Positions 1-8,458 of a stretch of DNA of 64,000 bases are shown piece by piece (the stretch's first letter is position 1; each line of letters begins with the position of its first letter). Both the position numbers and the translations under genes were made by a program. The notes under the pieces were generated by a model. It was not told the origin of the DNA. It did no database searches and was given only the letters and a program-made list of their open reading frames with translations. Origin of the DNA: Micromonospora_G sp044901685 (GTDB taxonomy: Bacteria; Actinomycetota; Actinomycetes; Mycobacteriales; Micromonosporaceae); NCBI RefSeq assembly GCF_044901685.1, contig NZ_JBJDPS010000001.1, positions 1,364,001-1,428,000 of the forward strand, read 5' to 3'.

Positions 1-374
1 TCGGTGGGTAGCGGCAACTCCCGCCGGACCAGGGTGACCAGGGCGGCGTCGCGCTCCACCACGGTCTGGGTCGACCCGGGACGGGTGGCGGCCACGTAGC
101 GGGGCAGGGTGAAGCCGCCGCCGCCCAGGTGCAGTACGCGCAGCGCGGCCCCCCTGGGCGCCGCCGCGTCCACCACCGAGGCCATCCGCCGTACGTAGTC
201 GAAGTGCAGGTACGTCGGGTCGCCCAGGTCGACGTACGACTGCGGCACCCCCTCGACCAGCAGGATCCGGCCGCTCGGACGGAACCGGTCGATCAGGAGT
301 TCCGTCGTCCCGGCCAGGGAACCGCCCCGGGGGCGGGCCCCGGTGTCGGCCGGTGTCGGAGGTCGCGTCGCCAC
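1..374 (-). CDS. spermidine synthase-like / class I SAM-binding protein, N-terminal part
   Basis: The reverse strand reads a GTG start at 374 into a protein cut by the window edge. Visible features are LHFDYVRRMA, then the glycine-rich nucleotide-binding loop LHLGGGGFTLPRY and an acidic VVERD strand end, which is the spermidine-synthase/methyltransferase Rossmann pattern. In actinomycetes such proteins often transfer nothing proven and are called fused or spermidine synthase-like. An in-frame TAG lies four codons upstream, and a TAGCGT -10 box sits 6 nt before the GTG, so a leaderless transcript is likely. Substrate unknown; only about 124 residues are visible. Confidence 0.7.
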   Translation of the reverse strand, partial: MATRPPTPADTGARPRGGSLAGTTELLIDRFRPSGRILLVEGVPQSYVDLGDPTYLHFDYVRRMASVVDAAAPRGAALRVLHLGGGGFTLPRYVAATRPGSTQTVVERDAALVTLVRRELPLPT

Positions 375-509
375 CGCTGCACGCTAACCGGTGGCCGCCC
401 CGGGACTCGCGCCGACGCCGGTGAGGTCCCCCGGACGACTGGTTGTCGCCGGGTTTCGAAATAGTGGGGAATCCATGTCGTCCCCCCTTGATATCGATCT
501 ATGTCGCAT

Positions 510-530
510 GGTTGGTTAGTCGGACCAACC
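510..530. promoter_or_regulatory. inverted repeat, candidate ROK operator
   Basis: A perfect 7-bp inverted repeat, GGTTGGT (510-516) and ACCAACC (524-530), with a 7-bp centre lies 19 bp upstream of the ROK regulator start. ROK repressors commonly bind such palindromes next to their own gene, so autoregulation is inferred. Confidence 0.5.
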
Positions 531-548
531 GACGAATCAGGGGGCGCG

Positions 549-1844
549 ATGTCCACCTCGCCGCGCTCCGGTCAGGTCCGACCGGCGAACGCACCCACCG
601 ACCAACTGTCGTTGCGCCGCGCCAACCTGTCCCGAACCCTCGGCCACCTGCGGGTACACGGCCCCCGCTCGCGTGCCGCCATCGCCGCCGGCACCGGTCT
701 GCACAAGGCGACGGTCTCCAGCCTGGTCGACGAGCTGCTGGCCCGGGAACTGGTCCGGGAGACCGGACTCGAATACTCGGGCAGCGCCGGCCGACCGGGC
801 CGGGCGGTGGCGCTGCACGGGGCCGGCGTGGGTGCCCTCGGAGTGGCGATCAACGTCGACTACATCGGCGTACACGGGACCGACCTGGCCGGTCGGGTGC
901 TGGTCGAGCGACGGATCCCGTTCGACGCCACCGAGGGCGGTCCGGACCGGTGCGTCGACGCGCTGACCGAGGTGATCCGGCGGGCACTGGACGACCTGGG
1001 AGACGCCGGCGCCGTGCCGGTCGGGGTGACCGTCGCGGTGCCGGGCCTCGTCGACATCGCCCGTGGCACGGTCGTGCTCGCGCCCAACCTCGGCTGGCAC
1101 GACCTGTCGCTCGGGCCACGGCTGACCGCGGCCCTCCCGGCCGGGCTGCGCGTCGTGGTCGACAACGACGCCAACCTCGCCGCGCTGGCCGAGCACACCT
1201 ACGGCGTCGCCGCCGGCAGCCGCGACCTGGTCTACCTGACCGGCGAGGTGGGTGTCGGCGGCGGGGTGATCTCCGACGGCCGGCTGCTGCGCGGCAACGA
1301 CGGCTTCTCCGGCGAGGTGGGCCACCTCCCCGTCGACCCGGCCGGTCGGCGCTGCGGCTGCGGCCGTACCGGCTGCTGGGAGACGAAGGTCGGGCTCGCC
1401 GAGCTGATCCGCGCGGTCACCCCCGACCGGGCGTACGGGCTCGACCCGGAACCGCTGCGGGTGCCCGAGGAGCGGGTCGCCGAACTGCGCCGACGGCTGG
1501 ACGACGGCGACCCGGTCGTCTCCGCCGCCGTGGCCGAGGTCGGCCGGTGGCTCGGACTCGGCGGCGCCATCCTGGTCAACCTGGTCAACCCCCGGGTGAT
1601 CGTGCTCGGCGGCTACTTCGCCACGCTGGCGCAGTGGCTGGTCCCGGCCGCCCGACCCGAACTGGACCGGCTGGTCGTCGCCGGCCGGGCCGCGCACTGC
1701 CGGTTCGTCGCCTCCGACCTCGGCTTCACCGCCGCCGCCCGGGGGGCGGCGGGCGTGGTCGTCGACCGGGTGATCGCCGACCCCACGTCGGTGGGTAACC
1801 CCACCCACGCGGTCCTGCCCACCACCCCGGCGGGCAGCCCCTGA
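549..1844 (+). CDS. ROK family transcriptional regulator
   Basis: A 431-residue protein with an N-terminal winged helix-turn-helix (about residues 20-80) followed by a ROK sugar-kinase-like domain. The ROK zinc-binding signature is visible: a GEVGH motif followed by a CGCGRTGCWE cysteine cluster. ROK regulators sense sugars or sugar phosphates and repress carbohydrate genes. The ATG at 549 is chosen over 501 because it has a CAGGGGG ribosome-binding site and starts just before the HTH. The next gene downstream is a secreted ThuA-CBM6 protein, a plausible target. The ligand cannot be read from sequence. Confidence 0.88.
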   Translation: MSTSPRSGQVRPANAPTDQLSLRRANLSRTLGHLRVHGPRSRAAIAAGTGLHKATVSSLVDELLARELVRETGLEYSGSAGRPGRAVALHGAGVGALGVAINVDYIGVHGTDLAGRVLVERRIPFDATEGGPDRCVDALTEVIRRALDDLGDAGAVPVGVTVAVPGLVDIARGTVVLAPNLGWHDLSLGPRLTAALPAGLRVVVDNDANLAALAEHTYGVAAGSRDLVYLTGEVGVGGGVISDGRLLRGNDGFSGEVGHLPVDPAGRRCGCGRTGCWETKVGLAELIRAVTPDRAYGLDPEPLRVPEERVAELRRRLDDGDPVVSAAVAEVGRWLGLGGAILVNLVNPRVIVLGGYFATLAQWLVPAARPELDRLVVAGRAAHCRFVASDLGFTAAARGAAGVVVDRVIADPTSVGNPTHAVLPTTPAGSP

Positions 1845-2020
1845 ACCCTCCCCACCCGTCCCCGATCCCTGCGACCCACCCGTCCACCCGACAGGCGGTC
1901 CATCGGCAACCGACCTGACCCGACCCCCCCACCGCATCGCCCGACCGGGCGGTCAACGCGGCGGCGCGCGCCCCGCCCGGTCGTACCCACCCCACCCCGT
2001 TCCGACCAGAAAGGCCGATC

Positions 2021-3199
2021 ATGAAACTCCCGATCCGTCGCGCGCTGGCGGTCGCCGCCTCCGGCGTGCTGCTCGCCGGTACGGCCGTCGCCGCCACCGC
2101 CGGCCCGGCCCAGGCCGACGACCCGTACCAGGTGCTGGTCTTCTCCAAGACCGCCGGGTTCCGGCACGACGCCATCCCGGTCGGCATCCAGGCGATTCGT
2201 GACCTCGGCGCGGCGAACAACTTCACCGTCACCGCGACCGAGGACGCCGCCCAGTTCACCACCACCAGCCTGGCCCGGTTCCGTACCGTGGTCTTCCTCA
2301 ACACCACCGGCGACGTGCTCAACGCCAGCCAGCAGACGGCCTTCGAGACGTACGTCAACGGCGGCGGCGGCTTCGTCGGGGTGCACTCGGCCGCCGACAC
2401 CGAGTACGACTGGCCCTACTACGGCCGGCTCGTCGGCGCCTGGTTCGCCTCGCACCCGGCGATCCAGCAGGCCACCGTCAACGTCGAGGACCGTACCCAC
2501 GCCGCCACCGCGCACCTGGCGGCGACCTGGACCCGGACCGACGAGTGGTACAACTACCGGACCAACCCGCGCTCCCAGGTGCGGGTGCTGGCCAGCCTCA
2601 ACGAGTCCAGCTACTCCGGCGGCAGCATGGGCGACCACCCGATCGCCTGGTGCCACCCGCAGTCCAGCGGCCGGGCGTTCTACACCGGCTTCGGGCACAC
2701 TCAGGCCTCCTACGCCGACCCCGCGTTCCGCGCCCACCTGCTCGGCGGCATCCGGTACGCGGCCGGCTGGGCCCCGGCCGCCTGCACTCCCGGCGGTGGC
2801 GGCGGCGGTGGTTCGGTGACCGTGGAGGCCGAGTCGTACAGCTCGCAGTCCGGGGTGCAGATCGTCGGCAAGGGCGCGGCGAGCGGCGGGGCGACCGTCG
2901 GCTACATCGAGAACAACGACTGGACCGGGTACGCCTCGGTGAGCACCGCCGGGCGTACCGGCTTCTCGGCCCGGATCTCCTCGGCCGGTGCCGGTGGCAC
3001 CATCCAGATCCGCGCCGGCTCCGCCACCGGGACACTGCTCGGTTCCGCCGCGGTGCCCAACACCGGCGGGTGGGAGACGTTCCGTACCGTCACCACCACC
3101 CTGACCGGTACCGCCTCCGGGTCGTTGTTCCTGCGTTACACCGGCGGCTCCGGTTCACTGTTCGACGTGGACACGGTGACCCTCACCGGCGGTAGCTGA
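2021..3199 (+). CDS. secreted ThuA-like domain protein with C-terminal CBM6
   Basis: A 392-residue secreted protein. Residues 1-36 are a Sec signal peptide ending in AQA. Residues about 40-250 are a ThuA-like domain (class I glutamine amidotransferase-like fold; VLVFSKTAGFRH at the start, GGGFVGVHSAADT in the middle, HPIAWCH near the end). A glycine-rich linker leads to a carbohydrate-binding module family 6 domain (about 268-390, starting VEAESY). ThuA-like domains occur in disaccharide use; CBM6 binds polysaccharide ends. RBS AGAAAGG precedes the ATG. Its job is inferred as extracellular glycan turnover, perhaps under the adjacent ROK regulator. Confidence 0.85.
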   Translation: MKLPIRRALAVAASGVLLAGTAVAATAGPAQADDPYQVLVFSKTAGFRHDAIPVGIQAIRDLGAANNFTVTATEDAAQFTTTSLARFRTVVFLNTTGDVLNASQQTAFETYVNGGGGFVGVHSAADTEYDWPYYGRLVGAWFASHPAIQQATVNVEDRTHAATAHLAATWTRTDEWYNYRTNPRSQVRVLASLNESSYSGGSMGDHPIAWCHPQSSGRAFYTGFGHTQASYADPAFRAHLLGGIRYAAGWAPAACTPGGGGGGGSVTVEAESYSSQSGVQIVGKGAASGGATVGYIENNDWTGYASVSTAGRTGFSARISSAGAGGTIQIRAGSATGTLLGSAAVPNTGGWETFRTVTTTLTGTASGSLFLRYTGGSGSLFDVDTVTLTGGS

Positions 3200-3205
3200 C
3201 CATCC

Positions 3206-3244
3206 GGTCCGGTTGGCCGGTCGGCTCGACCAGCCAACCGGACC
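3206..3244. terminator. bidirectional terminator hairpin
   Basis: A 12-bp perfect stem (3206-3217 with 3233-3244) extends, after one mismatch, by 5 further pairs around a 3-nt loop. It lies between the convergent stop codons of the ThuA gene and the DUF2267 gene. Confidence 0.85.
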
Positions 3245-3246
3245 GC

Positions 3247-4233
3247 TCAGCTCAGGCCCGCGCCGGCCTGCTCGATCGCGTCGTCGACCTGCCGGGCGAG
3301 GTCGATGTCGAGCGCCGTGACCGCGTCGACCCGGGCCGTGCGCACCTCGATCAGCGCGGTGTCCGGGCTCGGCCGACCGATCCGTGGCCCCCGGCCGTTG
3401 CGTGGTCGCAGCGTCGCCAGCAGTCCGAGCACCCGGTCGAGATTCTCCGGCGGCAGCTCGATGGTCCGGGTCAGCGACCGCCGGTCACCGGACCAGTAGG
3501 GCAGGTCGGCCAGGGCGGCGCGCAGTTCCTCCTCGGTGAGCGGGGCGGTCTCGCCCTGTGCGCTGACCACCCCGCCGCCGGCCGGCGGCGGACCGAGCAG
3601 GTCACGCAGGTCGATCGGCAGGTCCAGGGAGTCGACCAGTTCCCGGTCCCGGTCGGCCAGCGCGCTCAACGTCGCCTGGGCCTGGTAGCGCGCCTGCTCC
3701 GGGGTGCGTCGGCTGATCCGGGCGACCTCCGCGAGGAACCCGCCGAGGTCGAGTCGGCGGGCCGCCGTGCCGGACGCCCCGTTGTGCAACTCGTTCGGCA
3801 GCGCGGCCAGCAGCCGTTCGCGGTCGGCGTCGCCCAGTGCCTCGGCCAGCGCCAGTACCGTCGCCTCGGCGGCGGCACGGGCCTGGTCGAAGTCGACCCC
3901 GGCCCGACGTCCGACGTCGCTCACCAGGTCCCGGTACCGGATGACGGCGACACCCGTACCGGTGTCCGCGCCACCCTGGTCCGGGTCGGGCAGCGGCCAG
4001 GCCGGTGGTGCCGGCGACGGCACCGAGGCGGGTTCCAGCCCGGCCCGGTCGGCGGCCGGTTTGCGCGGGCCCGCCTCCGGCGGACCGTCCCGGCGGGCCT
4101 GGTCCAGGCTCTCGAGCTGCTTGGAGGAGCCGAGCGTGGCGCCGGCGCCACTCGGCCGCTGCCCGCGCTGGCGCGCCTGCCGGGCCAGGGCGCGGCGCCG
4201 CTGGTTGTCACCCTCCATCTGCTTTCCGCTCAT
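3247..4233 (-). CDS. DUF2267 protein with degenerate pterin-4a-carbinolamine dehydratase-like domain
   Basis: A 328-residue protein. The first 90 residues are basic and low in complexity (QRRRALARQARQRGQ). Residues about 100-220 look like a DUF2267 helical domain (AVIRYRDLVSDVGRRAGVD onward). The C-terminal about 95 residues align in layout with pterin carbinolamine dehydratase (LTEEELRAALADLPYWSG at the start, TALDIDLARQVDDAIE at the end) but the catalytic histidine pair is absent, so it is probably not an active dehydratase. The ATG at 4233 is preferred, with GGAAGG upstream. Function unknown; this fusion recurs in actinobacteria. Confidence 0.7.
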   Translation of the reverse strand: MSGKQMEGDNQRRRALARQARQRGQRPSGAGATLGSSKQLESLDQARRDGPPEAGPRKPAADRAGLEPASVPSPAPPAWPLPDPDQGGADTGTGVAVIRYRDLVSDVGRRAGVDFDQARAAAEATVLALAEALGDADRERLLAALPNELHNGASGTAARRLDLGGFLAEVARISRRTPEQARYQAQATLSALADRDRELVDSLDLPIDLRDLLGPPPAGGGVVSAQGETAPLTEEELRAALADLPYWSGDRRSLTRTIELPPENLDRVLGLLATLRPRNGRGPRIGRPSPDTALIEVRTARVDAVTALDIDLARQVDDAIEQAGAGLS

Positions 4234-4399
4234 GCCCTGCGCCTTCCCGGCGCGCGGACCGCACAAACGAGTCCGCGTGGGGGCCGCTCGGTCCGGCCCG
4301 CTCGCCTCACCCGGGCGGGGTGAGGGGGCCTCACCCGATGCCGGCCCATGATCGAGCTGGACCGTCAGACTTCCGAACGCTCGCGGAAGGAAGGTCGTC

Positions 4400-4717
4400 A
4401 TGAAGCGGATCATCGAGATCGTCCCCGCCCGTCCCGGATGGTATTCCCGCTGGCGGGTGGCCCCGGACGTCACGCGTTCCTATCCGGTCACCGTCTGGGC
4501 TCTGGTGGAGGATGCGGACGAGGCGAGCCGGGAGGTGATCGGTGTCGACTCGGTGGGGCAGTGGCCGGGCGCGGACGACAACGAGGCCGGTGCCGACTTC
4601 GTCCGCTATCTCTTCCAACCGCCGGACAGCGGTGAGCCGGACGACGCGGACCAGGCGCGCAGCACCTCGGGTAGCGGGGTACCGGCCGAGTTGCTCCAGC
4701 CCGCCACCTCCGGCTGA
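4400..4717 (+). CDS. conserved hypothetical protein
   Basis: A 105-residue protein without a recognised domain. It starts MKRIIEIVPARPGWYSRWR, then has an acidic segment (EDADEASRE, PGADDNEAGAD) and a disordered tail. There is no signal peptide or membrane segment. A strong GGAAGGAAGG ribosome-binding site precedes the ATG, and a terminator follows, so it is a single-gene unit divergent from the DUF2267 gene. Confidence 0.65.
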   Translation: MKRIIEIVPARPGWYSRWRVAPDVTRSYPVTVWALVEDADEASREVIGVDSVGQWPGADDNEAGADFVRYLFQPPDSGEPDDADQARSTSGSGVPAELLQPATSG

Positions 4718-4725
4718 GCATGGCC

Positions 4726-4769
4726 TTCGCCCGACCCGTGTTCCAGTGACCGGAACCGGGTCGGGCGAA
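4726..4769 (+). terminator. rho-independent terminator
   Basis: A 13-bp stem (4726-4738 with 4757-4769) continues into a GTTCC/GGAAC inner stem, followed by GCGCTTTT. It ends the 4400-4717 gene. Confidence 0.85.
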
Positions 4770-4880
4770 AGCGCTTTTCCCGTCTTCGACGCGTACGCTG
4801 ACCGGAAGGGCAGATCGTCCGATGCTCGAGGGGCGGCGGCACAAGCCCCACCCCTCCCGCCAACCCCGAGGCAGGTACGC

Positions 4881-5327
4881 ATGGACGCTGATTCCTCCGC
4901 TCCGGTCCGTATTCTCGTCGTGGACGACGACCCCGGCGACGTGCTGATGATCGAAGAGGCCCTCGGCGACTCCGACGTGCACAAGGCCATCGACGTGGTC
5001 AGCGACGGGCAGGAGGCGATGGAGTTCCTGCGTCAGCAGGGTCGGCACGCCACCGCCGTACGACCGGACGTCATCCTGCTCGACCTGAACATGCCGAGAA
5101 TGGACGGCCGCCAGGTGCTCAGCGCGGTCAAGGGCGACGACGACCTGCGTACGATCCCGGTCGTGGTGCTGACCACGTCCAACGCGGACACCGACATCAT
5201 CGGCAGCTACACCCTCCAGGCCAACGCGTACGTCGCGAAACCGATCGACCTGGACGACTTCAACGACGCGGTGCGCCGCATCGACCAGTTCTTCGGTCGG
5301 GTCGCGGTGCTGCCCCGGCGGCACTGA
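4881..5327 (+). CDS. single-domain response regulator (CheY/Rcp1-like)
   Basis: A 148-residue receiver domain with no output domain. Acidic pocket DDD is at residues 15-17, the phospho-acceptor is D68 in LLDLNMPRMDG, and the conserved lysine is K120 in YVAKP. The layout (DDDPGDVLMIEEAL and a late ANAYVAKPIDLDDF) resembles Rcp1-type receivers that partner phytochrome-like or PAS-GAF histidine kinases. No kinase is adjacent, so it is an orphan here. ATG at 4881 follows GAGGCAGG. Confidence 0.9.
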   Translation: MDADSSAPVRILVVDDDPGDVLMIEEALGDSDVHKAIDVVSDGQEAMEFLRQQGRHATAVRPDVILLDLNMPRMDGRQVLSAVKGDDDLRTIPVVVLTTSNADTDIIGSYTLQANAYVAKPIDLDDFNDAVRRIDQFFGRVAVLPRRH

Positions 5328-5464
5328 ACCGTCGACCCCGTCGACCCGTCGCCACCGCCCCCGGGCTCGCCGGATGGTGAATAATTTTGCGATTCCGCTT
5401 CGTGTGGTCGGGCCGCTGACGAGGATTCAGGTGGGGAGAGGACACGCTGCCTGGGGGGCAAGGC

Positions 5465-5926
5465 ATGGACTTCACCATCGCGGAGATGGGCTATGACCGT
5501 GACCAGGTCGACTCGTGCCTGGCGGAGCTGCGCGAGGGGCTGGCCCGGTTGGCGACGCCGGCCGAGGCCGCGTCCGCGCCGGACGACGAACTCCTCCGGG
5601 TACGCCGGGAGGCGGCCCGGCTGCACCTCGTGCTGACCGGGGGATCGGTGGCCGAACGGGCGCCGGAACGGATGCGCGAGCTGCTCGCGGTCGTCGAGCG
5701 GGAGGCGGCCCAACTCCTCGCCCGGGCGCGGGGGGAACTGACCGCGGCCAAGGAAGAGGCGCGGCAGGTGCGCGACCGGGCCTACGCCGAGGCGCTCCAG
5801 GCCCGGCGTGACTTCGAGGCCGCCCTGCACGCCCGACGGGTGCGCGAGCAGCGGGTGGACCACATCCTGCGGGACGTGACCGTGGGCAGCGCCCCGGTCG
5901 ACGGCCGGGACCGGGCCCAGGTCTGA
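5465..5926 (+). CDS. DivIVA-like coiled-coil protein
   Basis: A 153-residue mostly helical protein. The start (MDFTIAEMGYDRDQVDSCLAELREGL) fits the DivIVA N-terminal pattern; residues about 45-145 are charged heptad-like coiled coil (REAARLHLV, KEEARQVRDRAYAEALQARRDFEAALHARR). DivIVA/Wag31-like proteins act at poles and septa in actinobacteria; this short version may be an accessory. The gene has a GGGGGGC-type RBS region before the ATG. No operon partner. Confidence 0.6.
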   Translation: MDFTIAEMGYDRDQVDSCLAELREGLARLATPAEAASAPDDELLRVRREAARLHLVLTGGSVAERAPERMRELLAVVEREAAQLLARARGELTAAKEEARQVRDRAYAEALQARRDFEAALHARRVREQRVDHILRDVTVGSAPVDGRDRAQV

Positions 5927-5956
5927 CGGCAGCGCCCGCCCCGACCCGGGTGCTGG

Positions 5957-6871
5957 TCAGACCAGCGCGGCGACGATCGTGGTGGCCCGCTCCTCGTGCT
6001 GGGCGTACGCGTCGGGGAACGCCGAGACCTGGACCGCCTGGGCGGCTCCGCTGATGCTCATCTGCTCCCAGCCGGGGATCTGCACCAGCGCGTCGAAGAA
6101 CGCCTCGGCGGCGTACGCCGGACGCATCAGGTCCGTGACCGCACCCCAGCCGCTGCTGGTGCGCTGCTGGAACAGTCCGACCGAGTCGAAGTCGTACCCG
6201 GTGCCCTGGTTGGGCAGCTCCAGCGACTCCGGCAGGGCGGGGTTGGCCAGGTTGTAGAGGTTGCTCTCCTGCATCGCGGTCGCGATGGCGACGATCAGGC
6301 CGCGCCGGGGGATGCCGAGTCTGATCCCGACCTTGACGATGGCGGCGGCGTTGTCCATCTGGGCCTGGTCGAGGCCGGCGACCGGCTTGGGCTTCGGCGG
6401 CTTGGTCGGCTTCCGGGTGGCCTTGGGCGACGCCTTCTTCGACGGCGAGGCACTCGGCGTCGGGCTGGCCGGGGTGGTCGGGACCGCGACCCGTTCGAAC
6501 GCCCGTGAGGCGGCCTGCTCCTGAGCCAGCACGTCGCGCTCGCTCAGCGCGGTCGAGTCGGCCAGCACGGCACGTACGGGTTCGCCGGGTGTGGTCGCCG
6601 CCTGCGACTCGGTGAACGCGACAAATCCCAGGCAGCAGGTGACCCCGGTGGCGAGGGAGAGGCGTACCGGGGTGGAGGTGAGCAGGGACCGGATCGGGGA
6701 CTGCCGCGCCGCCCGACGGCCGGCACCGCGGGTTGCCGCCCCGAGCAGCCTGACCCGTCGGTCCGGGGAGCGGTGGCGTCCGGTCACCTGGCCGCCCGAT
6801 GGCGGCTCAGCCGAACGGATAGGTCCGGTGTTGCTGGCTGACTCACGCTTCACCTCGTCGTTGGGATGCAC
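5957..6871 (-). CDS. membrane-anchored lysozyme-like (transglycosylase-type) protein, paralogue 1 of 4
   Basis: A 304-residue protein: about 65 basic cytoplasmic residues, one membrane segment (about 68-90, LSLATGVTCCLGFVAFT), a lysine/proline-rich linker, and a C-terminal lysozyme-like domain (about 170-304). The domain carries IVAIATAMQESNL, a DSVGLFQQRTSSGWG motif and AVQVSAFPDAYAQHE. The Glu of QES matches the position of the catalytic Glu in lytic transglycosylases, by inference. Three homologues lie at 32.0, 35.6 and 37.7 kb. This copy is the most divergent and does not show the GGAAT-N17-CGTT promoter of the others. A start at GTG 6853 is possible. Confidence 0.7.
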   Translation of the reverse strand: MHPNDEVKRESASNTGPIRSAEPPSGGQVTGRHRSPDRRVRLLGAATRGAGRRAARQSPIRSLLTSTPVRLSLATGVTCCLGFVAFTESQAATTPGEPVRAVLADSTALSERDVLAQEQAASRAFERVAVPTTPASPTPSASPSKKASPKATRKPTKPPKPKPVAGLDQAQMDNAAAIVKVGIRLGIPRRGLIVAIATAMQESNLYNLANPALPESLELPNQGTGYDFDSVGLFQQRTSSGWGAVTDLMRPAYAAEAFFDALVQIPGWEQMSISGAAQAVQVSAFPDAYAQHEERATTIVAALV

Positions 6872-7141
6872 CCGCCGAGGCTAGGTAATGCCGGAGCGTC
6901 ATGGGAAGCTCCAGGCGGTGGCATGGGACACAGTTTTGCCTGGTCAGCCGGTCATCGGGCGGCAGCGGGGTGCGCCCGTGCGTCGATGTCTCGAATCCGT
7001 AATATCCGAAATGCCAGGCCCAGTGGGCTGACCGTACGCATCCTCCCGCCCGCGCCCGACCCGCGACGCCGGCCGAGCCGACTCGGGCGAACGGGGGAGC
7101 CGCCCGCGGCCGTTCGCCCCACCGGGGCGGGCCCGTCCGGG

Positions 7142-8458
7142 TCAGTCGACCGCGGTGGCGGTGACGTCGGCCGGCCGTCGCGCCGCCGAGCCACCGGCCC
7201 ACCGCCCGGCCCGACCGATCGGCGAGAAGAGCGCGCTCGCGGCCACCAGCAGACAACCACCGCCGATGATCAGAAAGACCACGGGCGCACCCCAGCGGGC
7301 GGCCGTGGCGGTGAGCAGCGCCGCGCCGAGCGGACCCGGCGCGGTGTGGATGGTCCAGAACGCCGAGGTGACCCGGCCCAGCAGCGGATCCGGGGTGATC
7401 TCCTGCCGCAGCGACACCGAGCAGATGCCGGCCACGCTCGTGCCGAACACCACCAGCGCGGCGAGTGCCGCCACCGTACCGGCGTCGCCGGCCGCGCCGA
7501 GCAGCGCGATCGCCGTCCCGGCCAGCGTGAACGAGCCGATCCAGCAGACGCCGAAGCCGAGCCGCCGCCGGGCCGGTGCGACCAGCAACGAGGCCACGAC
7601 GGTGCCCAGCGTGGCGGCGGCCAGCACGTGGCCCACCGTCGCCTCGGACCCGCCGAGGCCGTGCCTCAGGTGGTAGACGTACAGGTCGGTCAGGCCGAAG
7701 GTGAGGAAGGTGAGCAGCGCCAACCGGCCGGTCAGCGCCCGCAGCAGCGGCTGCCGCCCGAGGAACCGGGCGCCGACCAGCAACTCCGTCGGGACGAGTC
7801 GAGCCCACCGCCCCCGCGACCTCGACGCTACGGGTGTTGGCTCCGGCGCGGGCACCCGCTCGCCGGCGCGGGGACGGAGCCGGACCAGGCACAGCCCGGC
7901 GGCGGAGACCGCGAAGGTGACCGCGTCGACCCCGATCGCGACCGCCGGGCCGAGCAGGGCGCAGAGGCCGCCGGCGAGCATCGGCCCGACCACCCCGGCG
8001 GCGGCGTAGCTGGCGTAGAGCCGGCCGTTGGCCTGGGTTATCCGGTCGGCCGGCACCAGGCTGGGCAGCACGCTGACGTACCCGACCTGGAACACCATCG
8101 CCAGCGCGCTGCCCAGCGGCATCACCAGGTACAGCAGCCACAGTCGCGGGGAGGCCAGCCACACCAGCGGGACCAGCGCGTAGAGCAGCGCGCGGACGGC
8201 GTCGCACCAGATCAGCAGCGCCCGCCGGTCGACCCGGTCGACCAGCACCCCGGCGAAGACCCCCGCGACCAGCGCACCGACCCCGGAGGCGCCGGTGATC
8301 AGGCCCATCTGGCCGACCGACCCGGTCACGTCGAGGACCAGCAGCGGGATGGCCACGTACGAGAACGAGGCACCGCCCACGGAGAGGGTCTGCACCGCCC
8401 AGAAGATGGCGAAGTCCCGCCCGGACGGAGCTGACCCGGGCGGTGCGGTGCGGTTCAC
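7142..8458 (-). CDS. MFS transporter
   Basis: A 438-residue permease with about 12 hydrophobic segments. It has the early GASGVGALVAGVFAGVLVDRVDRR loop typical of MFS exporters of the MFS_3/enterobactin-exporter type, and LMVMPLGSALAMVFQ-like membrane segments. The GTG at 8458 is chosen because it overlaps the stop of the upstream ClpN/HTH gene as GTGA, giving translational coupling. This suggests the regulator controls its own exporter. Substrate unknown; a drug or siderophore efflux role is inference. Confidence 0.85.
   Translation of the reverse strand: MNRTAPPGSAPSGRDFAIFWAVQTLSVGGASFSYVAIPLLVLDVTGSVGQMGLITGASGVGALVAGVFAGVLVDRVDRRALLIWCDAVRALLYALVPLVWLASPRLWLLYLVMPLGSALAMVFQVGYVSVLPSLVPADRITQANGRLYASYAAAGVVGPMLAGGLCALLGPAVAIGVDAVTFAVSAAGLCLVRLRPRAGERVPAPEPTPVASRSRGRWARLVPTELLVGARFLGRQPLLRALTGRLALLTFLTFGLTDLYVYHLRHGLGGSEATVGHVLAAATLGTVVASLLVAPARRRLGFGVCWIGSFTLAGTAIALLGAAGDAGTVAALAALVVFGTSVAGICSVSLRQEITPDPLLGRVTSAFWTIHTAPGPLGAALLTATAARWGAPVVFLIIGGGCLLVAASALFSPIGRAGRWAGGSAARRPADVTATAVD

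Noticed and set aside
537..1937. Long open frames antisense to the ROK, kdp, UvrA and 5'-nucleotidase genes
   Set aside because: They are shadows of GC-rich coding genes, with Arg/Pro/Gly-rich low-complexity translations and no domain.
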